From Streptococcus sp. WB01_FAA12 (GTDB taxonomy: Bacteria > Bacillota > Bacilli > Lactobacillales > Streptococcaceae): a stretch of DNA of 64,000 nt. Location: contig NZ_JABAEX010000001.1 in the NCBI RefSeq assembly GCF_012843315.1, positions 372,001-436,000 on the forward strand, read 5' to 3'. Positions 10,044 through 22,440 of this stretch are shown here, piece by piece; positions within the stretch are counted from its first letter, which is position 1; each line of letters begins with the position of its first letter. The notes below the pieces were generated by a model. That model was not told the DNA's origin. It was given only the letters and a program-made list of their open reading frames with translations, and ran no database searches. The translations under genes were made by a program, and so were the position numbers.

Positions 10044-11436
10044 CTTCTTCAGAAAGTGTAGAGTGACGATAGCCATAAGTAAAGTAAATCACTAGTCCAA
10101 CCAACAAAGCAAGTCCAAAGGCAATCCATGTTTCCTTGCTATACTGAAGCATAAAGGAAAGACAGATAAGAATAGAAAGGATTGGCAAAAGCGGCACTAA
10201 AGGAGTTTTGAATTCTCCTTCTTTTGGCATGCCCTTATCCTTTCTGAGCTTGATAATACCGTAGGCAAGCAAAATGAGATAAGCTAGCGTACAGATATTT
10301 AAAAAGGCAGCGATACTGGCTAGCGGAAAGACTCCTGCTGCAATGGCTGAAGCAACTCCTGTTAAGATGGTCGCATTCTTTGGAACTCGGCTGCTTTTAC
10401 TTAGTTGTTTAAAACTTCGAGGTAATAGCCCATCACGTGCTAGGCTGTAAATCATTCGAGACAGAGCGTAGGTCATGGAAATACATACGGTTATCAGGGT
10501 TAGAATGGCTACCAGTGAAACATAGTTGGCTGCCCAGCCTATTCCGATACTACGTAATGAAAATGCTACTGCATCGTCCACATTGAGTTGGCTATAGTGA
10601 ACAATCCCAGTCAATACTATTGTTACCAAGGCATAGAGAATGGTGACAATTGTCAGAGAAAGCACAATTCCGCGAGGAATATTTTTTTGCGGACTTTGAA
10701 TTTCATCAACCGCCATGGAAATAGACTCAAAACCGAGAAAACCGAAGAACATCAAAGATGCACCCGCCATAATCCCAGTACTTCCACCATATAGTTGACC
10801 AAAACCAAATGGAGCAAAATTCGACCAATTTTCAGGTTTGATATACCAAATGCCAACTAGGATAAATAAGGCAAGAGCTGAGAATTTCAAGACCACTAAA
10901 AGCGAATTAAAGCGTAAGGCTGCCTTGGAATTTAATAAAACCAATCCTGTTACCAAAGCAAGCACCAAAATAGGTAAAAGGTCGATATAGGTGCCTTGTT
11001 CGGGGTTAAAAGTACCATTTAAGGCTTGGGGCATGGAAATACCATAATTACTGAGTAAGCCCTTAAAATAAGCTGCCCAACCAGACGCCACACCTGAAAC
11101 AGCTGTCATAAATTCCATGATGGTCAACCAGCCAGCAATCCATGCTGGTAATTCTCCTAAAATCGCATAGAGATAACTATACGCACCCCCAGTTGCAGGC
11201 ACACGCGAGGCAAATTCTGCGAAAAAGAGAGCTGATAAAGAAACACATAGGGCAGAAATCACGATGGAAACCACTAGTGATGGACCAGCTAGTGTAGCTG
11301 CTGCTGTTCCTGTAATGGTGAAAATCCCTGTCCCCACCATGGCACCAATCCCTAGAAGAATCAAATCCCACAATTTCAAATGGCGATGCATCTCTGTCTG
11401 TCTCAGACTAACATCCTTGGTTCTAAAAATATTCAT
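10039..11436 (-). CDS. APC superfamily amino acid permease (YfnA/CAT-like)
   Basis: 465 aa, about twelve transmembrane helices. The first helix carries the APC glycine motif GIGAMVGTGIFTITG, and the second the FAEFASRVPATGGAYSYLY signature of cationic amino acid transporter-like permeases. Family role: proton-coupled uptake or exchange of amino acids; the exact substrate is not readable. The ATG is preceded by GGAG. Monocistronic between YitT and the suf operon. Confidence 0.85.
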   Translation of the reverse strand: MNIFRTKDVSLRQTEMHRHLKLWDLILLGIGAMVGTGIFTITGTAAATLAGPSLVVSIVISALCVSLSALFFAEFASRVPATGGAYSYLYAILGELPAWIAGWLTIMEFMTAVSGVASGWAAYFKGLLSNYGISMPQALNGTFNPEQGTYIDLLPILVLALVTGLVLLNSKAALRFNSLLVVLKFSALALFILVGIWYIKPENWSNFAPFGFGQLYGGSTGIMAGASLMFFGFLGFESISMAVDEIQSPQKNIPRGIVLSLTIVTILYALVTIVLTGIVHYSQLNVDDAVAFSLRSIGIGWAANYVSLVAILTLITVCISMTYALSRMIYSLARDGLLPRSFKQLSKSSRVPKNATILTGVASAIAAGVFPLASIAAFLNICTLAYLILLAYGIIKLRKDKGMPKEGEFKTPLVPLLPILSILICLSFMLQYSKETWIAFGLALLVGLVIYFTYGYRHSTLSEEE

Positions 11437-11514
11437 ACTTCATCTCCACTAAATGTAATTGTTTTATTTTACCATATCAAAGCACTTTTGTGAATATTTA
11501 TTAGGTTCTTTTTT

Positions 11515-11553
11515 GAAAAAAATCTGAACAGAAAGGATTCCTGTTCAGATTTT
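11515..11553 (-). terminator. suf operon terminator
   Basis: AAAATCTGAACAG / CTGTTCAGATTTT, a 13 bp perfect stem with a T run, 9 bases beyond the sufB stop. Confidence 0.85.
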
Positions 11554-11561
11554 GCATATTC

Positions 11562-12974
11562 TTATCCGACTGAACCTTCCATTTCATAGCTAATCAAGCG
11601 GTTCAGCTCAACTGCGTATTCCATTGGAAGTTCTTTGGTGAAGGGCTCGACAAATCCCATGACAATCATCTCTGTTGCCTCAGATTCTGACAATCCACGA
11701 CTCATGAGGTAATAGAGTTGTTCTTCCGAAATCTTAGATACCTTGGCTTCGTGTTCCAAAGCAACTTGCGAGTTGTGGATTTCATTAAATGGAATGGTGT
11801 CTGACGCTGATAAGTCATCCATGATAATGGTATCACACTCGATGTGAGAAACAGATTTCTTAGAGTTCTTGTTGAAAGTTACTTGTCCACGGTAGTCCAC
11901 CTTTCCTCCGCCTTTAGCGATGGATTTAGACACGATAGAGGAGCTTGTGTGTGGAGCGTTGTGGATCATCTTGGCACCCGTATCTTGGTGTTGCCCTGCA
12001 TTGGCAAAGGCGATCGAGAGCATGGTACCACGGGCCCCTTCTCCATCCAGATAAACAGATGGGTATTTCATGGTTGTTTTAGCACCCAAGTTACCATCAA
12101 TCCACTCAACAGTCGCATCTTTCAAAGCTTTGGCACGTTTCGTTACCAAGTTATAAACGTTGTCAGACCAGTTTTGGATGGTTGTATAACGCATATAAGC
12201 TCCGTCCAAGGCAAAGATTTCTACAATGGCAGCGTGCAAGCTGTTACTTGAATATGTTGGTGCTGTACATCCTTCTACGTAGTGGACACTTGCTCCCTCA
12301 TCAACGATAATTAAGGTACGTTCAAACTGACCAGTATTTTCATTGTTGATACGGAAGTATGTTTGAAGCGGAATGTCTACCTTGACTCCTTTTGGTACAT
12401 AGATAAAGGTTCCACCAGACCATACTGCTGAGTTAAGGGCTGCCAACTTGTTATCAGTCGGCGGTACCAACTTCGCAAAGTATTGTTTAAACAAGTCTGG
12501 GTATTCCTTGAGGGCAGAATCCGTATCTGTAAAGATAATTCCTAACTTCTCAAATTCTTCTTTCATGTTATGATAAACCACTTCCGACTCGTACTGGGCA
12601 GAGGCTCCTGCTAGATAAGCACGCTCAGCTTCAGGAATCCCTATACGTTCAAAGGTTTCTTTGATTTTTTCAGGAACGTCATCCCAAGAACGGGCTGGTT
12701 TGTCAGATGGTTTTTGGTAGTAGATCAAATCATCAAAGTCAATCTCTGACAAGTCCGCTCCCCAAGTTTGCATAGGCATTTTCTTGAAGGTTTCATAAGA
12801 TTTCAAACGGAATTCCAACATCCACTCTGGCTCACCCTTGGCAGCAGATAATTCACGAATAACACCTTCGTTGAGTCCTTTTCCTGTCGATAGGACAGGC
12901 TCTACATCATCATGGAAACCAAATTTATATTCACCAAGGTCAATTGGTTTTGGTTCTACTCTTTCTTCAGCCAT
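11562..12974 (-). CDS. sufB: Fe-S cluster scaffold protein SufB
   Basis: 470 aa, last gene of the operon. SufB forms the SufBC2D scaffold on which Fe-S clusters are built from sulfur delivered by SufS/SufU. The long right-handed beta-helix core is evident, with family segments [36 protein letters not shown] and [15 protein letters not shown]. The start at 12974 (MAEERVEP) has GAAAGGA upstream and gives the normal length. Confidence 0.96.
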   Translation of the reverse strand: MAEERVEPKPIDLGEYKFGFHDDVEPVLSTGKGLNEGVIRELSAAKGEPEWMLEFRLKSYETFKKMPMQTWGADLSEIDFDDLIYYQKPSDKPARSWDDVPEKIKETFERIGIPEAERAYLAGASAQYESEVVYHNMKEEFEKLGIIFTDTDSALKEYPDLFKQYFAKLVPPTDNKLAALNSAVWSGGTFIYVPKGVKVDIPLQTYFRINNENTGQFERTLIIVDEGASVHYVEGCTAPTYSSNSLHAAIVEIFALDGAYMRYTTIQNWSDNVYNLVTKRAKALKDATVEWIDGNLGAKTTMKYPSVYLDGEGARGTMLSIAFANAGQHQDTGAKMIHNAPHTSSSIVSKSIAKGGGKVDYRGQVTFNKNSKKSVSHIECDTIIMDDLSASDTIPFNEIHNSQVALEHEAKVSKISEEQLYYLMSRGLSESEATEMIVMGFVEPFTKELPMEYAVELNRLISYEMEGSVG

Positions 12975-13031
12975 AATATCCTTTCTTTCATTCTTCATTT
13001 TTAATGATTTATAAGACAAAAGAAACTTGTC

Positions 13032-15958
<2,927 letters not shown>

Positions 15959-15985
15959 TTACTTCTCCTAAAAGATACGAGGGAA

Positions 15986-16756
15986 TTACAATTCTTCCTT
16001 GTAGTCATAGCCAAGTTCTTCAGCTAGTTTAGCGTATCCTTCACGTTCCAAACGGGCAGCCAATTCTGGACCACCAGAAAGGACAACACGACCTTCCATC
16101 ATCACGTGTACCACGTCTGGTGTGATGTAGTTCAAGAGACGTTGGTAGTGAGTAATGATCATGGCACCAAAGCCTTCACCACGCATGGCATTGACACCTT
16201 TTGATACGACTTTAAGAGCGTCAATATCAAGACCTGAGTCAATCTCATCAAGAAGAGCGAAAGTTGGTTCCAACATCAAGAGTTGAAGAATTTCATTGCG
16301 TTTTTTCTCACCACCAGAGAAGCCTTCGTTAAGGTAACGCTCTGCCATTTCTTCTTTCATGTTGAGCAATTCCATTTTTTCGTCTAGTTTAGTGATGAAC
16401 TCACGAACTGAAATCTTTTCATCGTCTTCTTTACCAGCATTCATAGCTGCACGAAGAAATTCTGCATTGGTAATTCCAGGAATTTCAGACGGATATTGCA
16501 TAGCAAGGAAAAGTCCCATGCGCGCACGCTCGTCCACTTCCAACTCAAGAATGTTTACGCCATCAAACAAGACCTCACCTTTTGTGACTTCGTAGTTAGG
16601 ATTCCCCATGATAGCAGCAGAAAGAGTCGATTTACCAGTACCATTTGGTCCCATGATAGCTGCGATTTCTCCTGTTTTCAGAGTCAGATTGACCCCTTTT
16701 AAAATTTCTTTTCCTTCAATCTCAACGTGAAGATCTTTGATCTCTAATACTGACAT
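15986..16756 (-). CDS. sufC: Fe-S assembly ATPase SufC
   Basis: 256 aa ABC-type ATPase, first gene of sufCDSUB. Walker A is GPNGTGKST, the signature is FSGGEKKRNEILQLL and Walker B is FALLDEIDSGLD. ATP-driven dimerisation of SufC reshapes the SufB-SufD scaffold. The start at 16756 (MSVLEIKDLHVE) has GAAAGGAA at proper spacing, whereas a start seven codons upstream does not. The operon order sufC-D-S-U-B is standard for Firmicutes and is probably essential here. Confidence 0.96.
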   Translation of the reverse strand: MSVLEIKDLHVEIEGKEILKGVNLTLKTGEIAAIMGPNGTGKSTLSAAIMGNPNYEVTKGEVLFDGVNILELEVDERARMGLFLAMQYPSEIPGITNAEFLRAAMNAGKEDDEKISVREFITKLDEKMELLNMKEEMAERYLNEGFSGGEKKRNEILQLLMLEPTFALLDEIDSGLDIDALKVVSKGVNAMRGEGFGAMIITHYQRLLNYITPDVVHVMMEGRVVLSGGPELAARLEREGYAKLAEELGYDYKEEL

Positions 16757-16861
16757 GATAATTCCTTTCTTTTTCAAACATTTTGCTCAATACTTTAGGA
16801 AATTGCTTACAATCCCTAAAAAATAGGACAAAAGGTCAATAAATATACTCTACTAGTATAA

Positions 16862-16884
16862 CAAAAAAAAGCCTAAAAGGCTTT
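16862..16884 (-). terminator. Terminator after the DUF3272 gene
   Basis: AAAGCC-TAAAA-GGCTTT stem followed on the minus strand by eight T residues. Confidence 0.75.
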
Positions 16885-16906
16885 GATTTTGTCCAGAAGC
16901 TAAGGG

Positions 16907-17101
16907 CTAGTCCTTGCGGTTTAAATGTTGATCAATGGCGTCTATGATTTTCCCCATCACGTAACTTAACCTAAAATTTCGAAAGAGTAGAATGGCCCAA
17001 AAAGCTGCCATAATGTAGCGACCAGTCATCCAAGCTTCATTGAAAAAATAAGTCTCAGCAGCCGTGAATAACGCTATAATGATAAATTGTTGTCTATTCA
17101 T
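16907..17101 (-). CDS. DUF3272 family small membrane protein
   Basis: 64 aa with two hydrophobic segments (QFIIIALFTAAETYFF and RYIMAAFWAILLF) and a charged C-terminus. I recognise it as the streptococcal DUF3272 family, function unknown. No Shine-Dalgarno is visible before the ATG. Instead an extended -10 (TG-A-TACAAT) ends exactly six bases upstream, which predicts a leaderless transcript. It sits between dnaX and the suf operon. Confidence 0.75.
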   Translation of the reverse strand: MNRQQFIIIALFTAAETYFFNEAWMTGRYIMAAFWAILLFRNFRLSYVMGKIIDAIDQHLNRKD

Positions 17102-17107
17102 AAGATT

Positions 17108-17116
17108 ATTGTATCA
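17108..17116 (-). promoter_or_regulatory. Extended -10 giving a leaderless DUF3272 mRNA
   Basis: Minus strand TG-A-TACAAT, then AATCTT, then ATG. The expected start of transcription falls on the initiator codon. Confidence 0.55.
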
Positions 17117-17128
17117 TGAAATCCACTT

Positions 17129-18787
17129 TTAGTCTTCTTCAACCATAACTTTATCAGCCAGAAATTCAAATCCTTCTGGAATCAGACTCTCTTCTTCCAC
17201 CTCTTGATCAGCTTGAGAAGACTTGTTTTTAGCTGAAAATGCTGCTCGAACCTCTTTCCATTCCTCTAGGGAAATAGCCAGAATCTCAGGTGAAAATCCA
17301 GCTGCCTGGCTGAGAATATTGCCAAACATGGTATTGAGGTTATCACGTTTCATGGTTTGACCAGCATTGAAATTAGACTCAAAGGCTAAAATAGCATGGT
17401 GTTCATTGGCCGCAACTGGTTGAGAACCTACGAGAAGAGCCTTATCAGGTCCAGCTAAACTTTCAATCACTTCTCCCCACGCATTTTGGAGGCGAATCAA
17501 GTTTTGTCGTGCCAAATCAGGATTTTCGACAGCTTCTTGCAGGATAGACTGAACTTTGTTGCGATCCACTCGATAGACTGTCTTGGAAGGGGCTGGACGA
17601 CTAGGAACTGCCACAACTGGTTTAGGAGCTGTGCCCGCATTGGCAAGTTCTTGTTTGAGACGGGCGACTTCCTGTCTCAGTGCAGAAATTTCACTTTCAA
17701 CAGCTCCTGAAAGCAAAGATTCAGGCTTGATTTCCGCTAAACGAATGGTCATCATCTCAGCGTAAATCTTAGGTTGCAAGCTGGCCTTCATATCTGCTAG
17801 ACTCACTGTCGCTAGACGAATCATTTCAAAGAGACTTTTCTGAGAAAGAGCGAGATTGTCCATAAAAACTGGACTATGATGAGTATTTTCACCACCTGTC
17901 TGAACAACCAGTAAATCACGCAAATACTGCAAGAGATCCGTCACAAACCGAGTCATGCTTTTGCCATTTTCAAACAAAAGATTCAAAGAATCTAGCGCTT
18001 TTGGGACATCCTGTTGGGACAAAGCAGCCACATAGTCATCTAGAGCTGATAGACTAATAGTGCCTGTAATCTCCTCAGAAATAGCTGTAGTTAAAGCATT
18101 CCCTTGTGTCAAACTCAAGGCTTGGTCCAAAATTGACAAGGCATCCCGCATACCACCTTCAGCTCGTCTGGCAATGATTTCCACTGCCTCTGGTTCAGAA
18201 CTGATATTCTCTTTTGACAAAATGGTTTGGATATGGTTCTTAATATCTTGCGTTCTAATCGATTTAAACTCAAAACGTTGGACGCGCGATAAAATAGTTG
18301 CTGGAATCTTGTGCAATTCGGTGGTCGCTAAAATAAAGACAACATTTTGAGTTGGTTCTTCTAGAGTCTTCAAAAGCGCATTAAAAGCTCCTGTAGACAA
18401 CATATGAACCTCGTCTATGATATAGACCTTATAACGTGCCAAACTAGGAGCATAGGTGGATTTATCACGAATTTCTCGGATTTCATCAACTCCGTTATTC
18501 GAAGCCGCATCCATTTCGATAACATCTTCTAAGCTACCTTCTGTCACAGCCTGACAGATATAGCAGTTATTACATGGTTCTCCGTCTACCTGGTTTGGAC
18601 AGTTCATTGCCTTGGCAAAAATCTTGGCTACACTGGTTTTCCCAGTTCCACGAGGGCCTGAGAAAAGATAAGCATGACTAATCTTTTCCTGCTCGACTGC
18701 CTGTTTTAGGGTTTTAGCCACAACCTCTTGTCCGACCAATTGTGAAAAAGTTTGGCTTCTATATTTTCGATAAAGTGCTTGATACAT
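17129..18787 (-). CDS. dnaX: DNA polymerase III subunit gamma/tau
   Basis: 552 aa clamp-loader ATPase. Walker A is GPRGTGKT near residue 45. A four-cysteine zinc module follows (CPNQVDGEPCNNCYIC). Walker B is VYIIDEVHM, and the SRVQRFEF segment follows the TTELHKIPATILSR sensor. The C-terminal third is the proline- and alanine-rich tau-type extension ending in an acidic tail. I saw no obvious slippery heptamer for a gamma product. The ATG overlaps the fRMsr stop by one base, with AGGAGA inside the upstream gene. Confidence 0.96.
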   Translation of the reverse strand: MYQALYRKYRSQTFSQLVGQEVVAKTLKQAVEQEKISHAYLFSGPRGTGKTSVAKIFAKAMNCPNQVDGEPCNNCYICQAVTEGSLEDVIEMDAASNNGVDEIREIRDKSTYAPSLARYKVYIIDEVHMLSTGAFNALLKTLEEPTQNVVFILATTELHKIPATILSRVQRFEFKSIRTQDIKNHIQTILSKENISSEPEAVEIIARRAEGGMRDALSILDQALSLTQGNALTTAISEEITGTISLSALDDYVAALSQQDVPKALDSLNLLFENGKSMTRFVTDLLQYLRDLLVVQTGGENTHHSPVFMDNLALSQKSLFEMIRLATVSLADMKASLQPKIYAEMMTIRLAEIKPESLLSGAVESEISALRQEVARLKQELANAGTAPKPVVAVPSRPAPSKTVYRVDRNKVQSILQEAVENPDLARQNLIRLQNAWGEVIESLAGPDKALLVGSQPVAANEHHAILAFESNFNAGQTMKRDNLNTMFGNILSQAAGFSPEILAISLEEWKEVRAAFSAKNKSSQADQEVEEESLIPEGFEFLADKVMVEED

Positions 18788-19284
18788 TAGGCTTTCTCCT
18801 CAAACATTGTAAAGTTCCATTCTGTCTTCTCAAGCAAAATAGCGACAAATTGTTCCAAGTAATCACGGTCAATGGCATTGTAATCATCAATAAGTGAAGA
18901 ATCCAGGTCTAAGACACCCAGAAATCGACCATTCTTGAGCATGGGAACTACGATTTCACTCTTGGCCATACTATCACAAGAAATGTAGTTTGGATAGGTG
19001 CTCACATCGCCAACTAAAACAGTCTCTTGAAACTCAGCAGCTTCTCCACACACGCCTTTTCCAAGCGGAATGCGAATACAAGAAACACCACCCTGAAAAG
19101 GCCCTAAAACTAACTCGCTACCATCAAACAGATAAAATCCTGCAAATACAGTATTGGGAAAGCGAGATTTTAGGAGGGCACTAGCATTCGAAAGATTAGC
19201 AAGAACATTGCTCTCACCGTCAAGCAAATAAGAGAGTTCCTCATTTAACAATTGATATTGTGATTGTTTTTCTGAATCTAACAT
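18787..19284 (-). CDS. GAF-domain free methionine-R-sulfoxide reductase (fRMsr/MsrC type)
   Basis: 165 aa GAF-fold enzyme that reduces free L-methionine-R-sulfoxide. Three cysteines at positions 69, 79 and 103 have the same spacing (10 and 24) as the catalytic set of the E. coli enzyme, so activity is likely. The motifs [19 protein letters not shown] and [15 protein letters not shown] hold them. It is cotranscribed with dnaX by a one-base overlap. The ATG lacks a Shine-Dalgarno, and a TG-A-TATAAT box ends six bases before it. Confidence 0.9.
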   Translation of the reverse strand: MLDSEKQSQYQLLNEELSYLLDGESNVLANLSNASALLKSRFPNTVFAGFYLFDGSELVLGPFQGGVSCIRIPLGKGVCGEAAEFQETVLVGDVSTYPNYISCDSMAKSEIVVPMLKNGRFLGVLDLDSSLIDDYNAIDRDYLEQFVAILLEKTEWNFTMFEEKA

Positions 19285-19290
19285 AGAACT

Positions 19291-19299
19291 ATTATATCA
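19291..19299 (-). promoter_or_regulatory. Extended -10 giving a leaderless fRMsr-dnaX mRNA
   Basis: Minus strand TG-A-TATAAT followed by AGTTCT and ATG. Confidence 0.6.
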
Positions 19300-19318
19300 A
19301 AAATGGGAAAGAGACAAA

Positions 19319-19350
19319 AGAAAAATCCCTTGTTTTAAACAAAGGATTTT
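19319..19350 (-). terminator. rpsA terminator
   Basis: AAAATCC...GGATTTT palindrome with an inner TGTTT/AAACA stem, 17 bases beyond the rpsA stop. Confidence 0.75.
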
Positions 19351-19366
19351 GTGATTAACAATCTGA

Positions 19367-20569
19367 TTAAAGTTCGATATCACCGAACAAGTCAGCCATT
19401 GAGAATCCTGTTTGTGTTTCTGGAAGTTCGAAATCACGTTTTTCTTGACGTTTTGGACGACGTGGACGAGCAGCACGTTTTTCTTCTTTTTGTCCTTCTT
19501 CTTGAGCTGGACGTTCTTCAAGAGCTTTGATAGAAAGTGATACGCGTTCTGCGTCAGCGTTAACATCAAGGACTTTAACAGTAACTTCTTGACCAACAGT
19601 AAGAGCTTCTTTTGGATTTTCGATACGTTTGTGTGAAATTTGTGATACGTGAACAAGTCCATCAATACCTGGCAACACTTCAACAAATGCACCAAAGTCA
19701 GTCAAACGTTTAACTGTTCCTTCTACTACATCACCTTTAGCCAATTTTTGCTCAACACCGTCCCATGGTCCAGGTGTTGTTGCTTTAAGTGAAAGTGATA
19801 CGCGTCCTTCTTCTTCGTTAAGATCAAGGATCTTCACTTCAATTTCTTCACCAACAGTTACAACTGATTTAGGTGATACGTTACGTTCATGTGACAATTC
19901 AGTCAAGTGAACCAATCCGTCAACACCACCAAGGTCGATGAAAGCACCAAAGCTTGTGATACGAGCAACTTTACCAGTTACTACATCACCAACAACCAAT
20001 TTACCGAACACTTCAGCACGAGCTGCTGCAGTAGCTGCTTCAACAACTTCACGACGTGAAAGGATGAAGCGGTTTTCTTTAGGATCAACTTCTTTGATTT
20101 TAGCATCAAATTCTTGACCTACGAAACGCTCAGTGTTACGTACGAAACGAGTGTCCAACATTGAAGCTGGGATGAATCCACGAACACCCTCAAATTCTAC
20201 TGAAAGTCCACCTTTAACGGCACGAGTTCCTTTAACAGTAACAACTTCTTCTTCGCGTCCTACAAGTTTGTCCCATGCTTTGCGAGCTTCAAGGCGTTTT
20301 TTAGATACAAGGTATGTAACTGTATCAGTATCTTTACCAACTACTTGACGAAGTACAAGAACATCCAATACTTCTCCTACTTTCACAAAGTCATTGATAT
20401 CTGCATCGCGATCGTTTGTCAATTCGCGAAGAGTCAAGACACCTTCAACACCAGTCCCAGAGATTGCAACGTTAGCTTGAGTCGCATCAACTGTCAATAC
20501 TTCAGCACTAACAACATCACCAGGCTCAACTTGGCTAACGCTATTTAGCAAATCTTCAAATTCGTTCAT
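19367..20569 (-). CDS. rpsA: Ribosomal protein S1 family, four S1 domains
   Basis: 400 aa RNA-binding protein of the 30S subunit. Four S1 (OB-fold) repeats are visible, each with the GDVV...G.V.....FG/A pattern; repeats three and four contain SFGAFIDLGGVDGLVHLTELSH and DFGAFVEVLPGIDGLVHVSQISH. A short basic and glutamate-rich tail follows. Low-GC Gram-positives have shorter S1 proteins than E. coli, and 400 aa is normal for streptococci. Strong codon bias fits high expression. The start has GGAGG upstream. Confidence 0.95.
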   Translation of the reverse strand: MNEFEDLLNSVSQVEPGDVVSAEVLTVDATQANVAISGTGVEGVLTLRELTNDRDADINDFVKVGEVLDVLVLRQVVGKDTDTVTYLVSKKRLEARKAWDKLVGREEEVVTVKGTRAVKGGLSVEFEGVRGFIPASMLDTRFVRNTERFVGQEFDAKIKEVDPKENRFILSRREVVEAATAAARAEVFGKLVVGDVVTGKVARITSFGAFIDLGGVDGLVHLTELSHERNVSPKSVVTVGEEIEVKILDLNEEEGRVSLSLKATTPGPWDGVEQKLAKGDVVEGTVKRLTDFGAFVEVLPGIDGLVHVSQISHKRIENPKEALTVGQEVTVKVLDVNADAERVSLSIKALEERPAQEEGQKEEKRAARPRRPKRQEKRDFELPETQTGFSMADLFGDIEL

Positions 20570-20730
20570 CTAAAAAATCCTCCAACAATCAAGTTTTTCC
20601 AAACTTGACATACTTATAATTTTTTTCCTAAGCACCCGCAAGAACATGTCCGTATTGTTCACGTCTTTCAATATAAAAATAAAATACCCTAAGATATTTT
20701 TCTTTTTATCTTGAATTTATTACCTAAGAA

Positions 20731-20802
20731 CTGGGGTAGCTGGATTCGAACCAACGCATGAGGGAGTCAAAGTCCCTTGCCTTACCGCTTGGCTATACCC
20801 CA
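20731..20802 (-). tRNA. tRNA-Gln (TTG anticodon)
   Basis: 72 nt cloverleaf. Acceptor TGGGGTA pairs with TACCCCA with a G discriminator. The anticodon loop is CTTTGAC, and the T arm has GGTTCGAATCC. The CCA end is not encoded. Confidence 0.95.
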
Positions 20803-20811
20803 ATGATGAGA

Positions 20812-20892
20812 TGGAGAGAGAGGGATTCGAACCCCCGAACCCGAAGGAGCGGATTTACAGTCCGCCGCGTTTAGCCTCTTCGCTATCTCTCC
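20812..20892 (-). tRNA. tRNA-Tyr (GTA anticodon)
   Basis: 81 nt with the long variable arm of tyrosine tRNAs. Acceptor GGAGAGA pairs with TCTCTCC with an A discriminator, and the anticodon loop is CTGTAAA. It lies 9 bp from tRNA-Gln and is cotranscribed, with Tyr first. Confidence 0.95.
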
Positions 20893-20941
20893 AATGCTTA
20901 ACAAAAACTATTATATCATGAAATTTTCAAAAAAACAAGCA

Positions 20942-21172
20942 TTATTTTGTTAAATTATAGTTTTCAATCAAAATTTCCACAGCTTTTTCAAGTTTTTTAT
21001 AAAAATTATCGACATTTCCATTCTTTATGATGACAAATTGGTTATCTAATTCGGCAATTTCGCCAATGACCTTTTTCCCGATTGTCAAAACGTAGCCTTC
21101 ATAACTGTCTTTTCCAACAGTCACTTTAGCATCTGTCAATTGAATTTCAATTTTCTTATCTTTTTTACTCAT
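20942..21172 (-). CDS. DUF2969 family protein
   Basis: 76 aa basic protein beginning MSKKDKKIEIQLTDAKV. I recognise the streptococcal DUF2969 family; function unknown. The real start is the ATG at 21172 behind AAAAGAGG, not an upstream in-frame codon. It sits directly upstream of the two tRNA genes and is transcribed the same way. Confidence 0.75.
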   Translation of the reverse strand: MSKKDKKIEIQLTDAKVTVGKDSYEGYVLTIGKKVIGEIAELDNQFVIIKNGNVDNFYKKLEKAVEILIENYNLTK

Positions 21173-21284
21173 ACTGTACCTCTTTTCACTTTTTCTATTG
21201 TACAAGAAAAAGCTCAAACTAGCAAGAAAAAACTCCATTTCAGCCATTACAACTGCTATGGAGTTCTTCTTTACTTCGTGTCTT

Positions 21285-22307
21285 TTAGTCCACTTTGACA
21301 ATCCATCCCTCTGGTGCTTCCACATCACCAAATTGGATACCGGTCAATTCATCGTAGAGTTTACGTGTTACAGGCCCTACTTCTGTTTCACTATAGAAAA
21401 CATGGAAATCGTCACCGTGTTGGATTCCCCCAATTGGAGAAATAACCGCTGCTGTTCCACAAGCACCTGCCTCTACAAAACGATCCAGATTGTCGATTGG
21501 GACATCGCCTTCGATAGGTGTCAAGCCCAAGCGGTGTTCTGCCAAGTAAAGCAAGGAGTACTTGGTAATAGACGGCAAGATTGACGGGCTTAATGGCGTA
21601 ACAAATTCATTGTCTGCCGTGATTCCAAAGAAGTTGGCTGATCCGACTTCTTCAATCTTTGTATGTGTAGATGGGTCTAGGTAGATAACGTCAGAAAAGT
21701 TGCGAGACTTGGCCATTTTACCTGGTAGAAGACTGGCAGCATAGTTCCCACCTACCTTAGCAGCACCTGTACCATTTGGAGCTGCACGGTCGTATTCATC
21801 CTGAATCAAGAAGTTGGTAGGAACCAATCCACCCTTAAAGTAATTTCCAACTGGCATAGCAAAGATGGTGAAAATATACTCTTCTGCTGGTTTAACCCCG
21901 ATAATATCCCCAACACCAATCAAAAGTGGACGAAGATAAAGGGTTCCACCTGTTCCATATGGTGGGACGTATTCTTCATTTGCACGCACAACTGCTTTAC
22001 AAGCTTCTACAAACATTTCTGTCGGAACTTGTGGCATCAAGAGGCGGTCGCAGGTACGTTGCAGACGCTTGGCATTTTCATCTGGACGGAAAAGTTGAAC
22101 ACTGCCATCTTTGGTACGGTAGGCTTTTAATCCCTCAAATGCTTGCTGTCCATAGTGAAGACTTGGAGAAGACTCTGAAATATGCAAGGTTGCATCCTCT
22201 GTCAATTCTCCCTGATCCCATTGACCATTCTTGTAATGAGCGATATAGCGATAAGGTAATTTCATATAAGAAAATCCAAGATTTTCCCAATCAATTGCAA
22301 CTGTCAT
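21285..22307 (-). CDS. ilvE: Branched-chain amino acid aminotransferase
   Basis: 340 aa class IV PLP aminotransferase. It catalyses the last step of isoleucine, leucine and valine synthesis and the first step of their breakdown. The PLP lysine is in NGTGAAKVGGNYAASL, and the C-terminal EVGSANFFGI and GTAAVISPIG segments are family hallmarks. The start at 22307 (MTVAIDWENLGF) has AAAGGAG upstream. A sigma-A promoter with a perfect CodY box lies before it, so repression under amino acid sufficiency is expected. Confidence 0.96.
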   Translation of the reverse strand: MTVAIDWENLGFSYMKLPYRYIAHYKNGQWDQGELTEDATLHISESSPSLHYGQQAFEGLKAYRTKDGSVQLFRPDENAKRLQRTCDRLLMPQVPTEMFVEACKAVVRANEEYVPPYGTGGTLYLRPLLIGVGDIIGVKPAEEYIFTIFAMPVGNYFKGGLVPTNFLIQDEYDRAAPNGTGAAKVGGNYAASLLPGKMAKSRNFSDVIYLDPSTHTKIEEVGSANFFGITADNEFVTPLSPSILPSITKYSLLYLAEHRLGLTPIEGDVPIDNLDRFVEAGACGTAAVISPIGGIQHGDDFHVFYSETEVGPVTRKLYDELTGIQFGDVEAPEGWIVKVD

Positions 22308-22343
22308 GTGTTTCTCCTTTATACTATTCAAACTATGTGTTCT

Positions 22344-22371
22344 ATTCTACACTTTTCTAGTAAAATTTCAA
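22344..22371 (-). promoter_or_regulatory. ilvE promoter
   Basis: Minus strand -35 TTGAAA (22371-22366), a 16 bp spacer and -10 TAGAAT (22349-22344). Confidence 0.7.
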
Positions 22372-22382
22372 GTATTATTTGT

Positions 22383-22397
22383 AATTTTCTGAAAATT
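22383..22397. promoter_or_regulatory. CodY box upstream of ilvE
   Basis: AATTTTCTGAAAATT matches the published CodY consensus AATTTTCWGAAAATT at all 15 positions. It is centred about 20 bp upstream of the ilvE -35, between ilvE and the parC terminator. Confidence 0.8.
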
Positions 22398-22406
22398 TTT
22401 TCAACA

Positions 22407-22440
22407 TAAAGAAATCAGCCCTCTGGACTGATTCTTTTTA
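22407..22440 (-). terminator. parC terminator
   Basis: AAAGAATCAG / CTGATTTCTTT stem on the minus strand overlapping the parC stop codon. Confidence 0.7.

Noticed and set aside
17129-18787. Programmed frameshift in dnaX giving a gamma product
   Set aside because: No clear A-rich slippery heptamer with a following hairpin was found.
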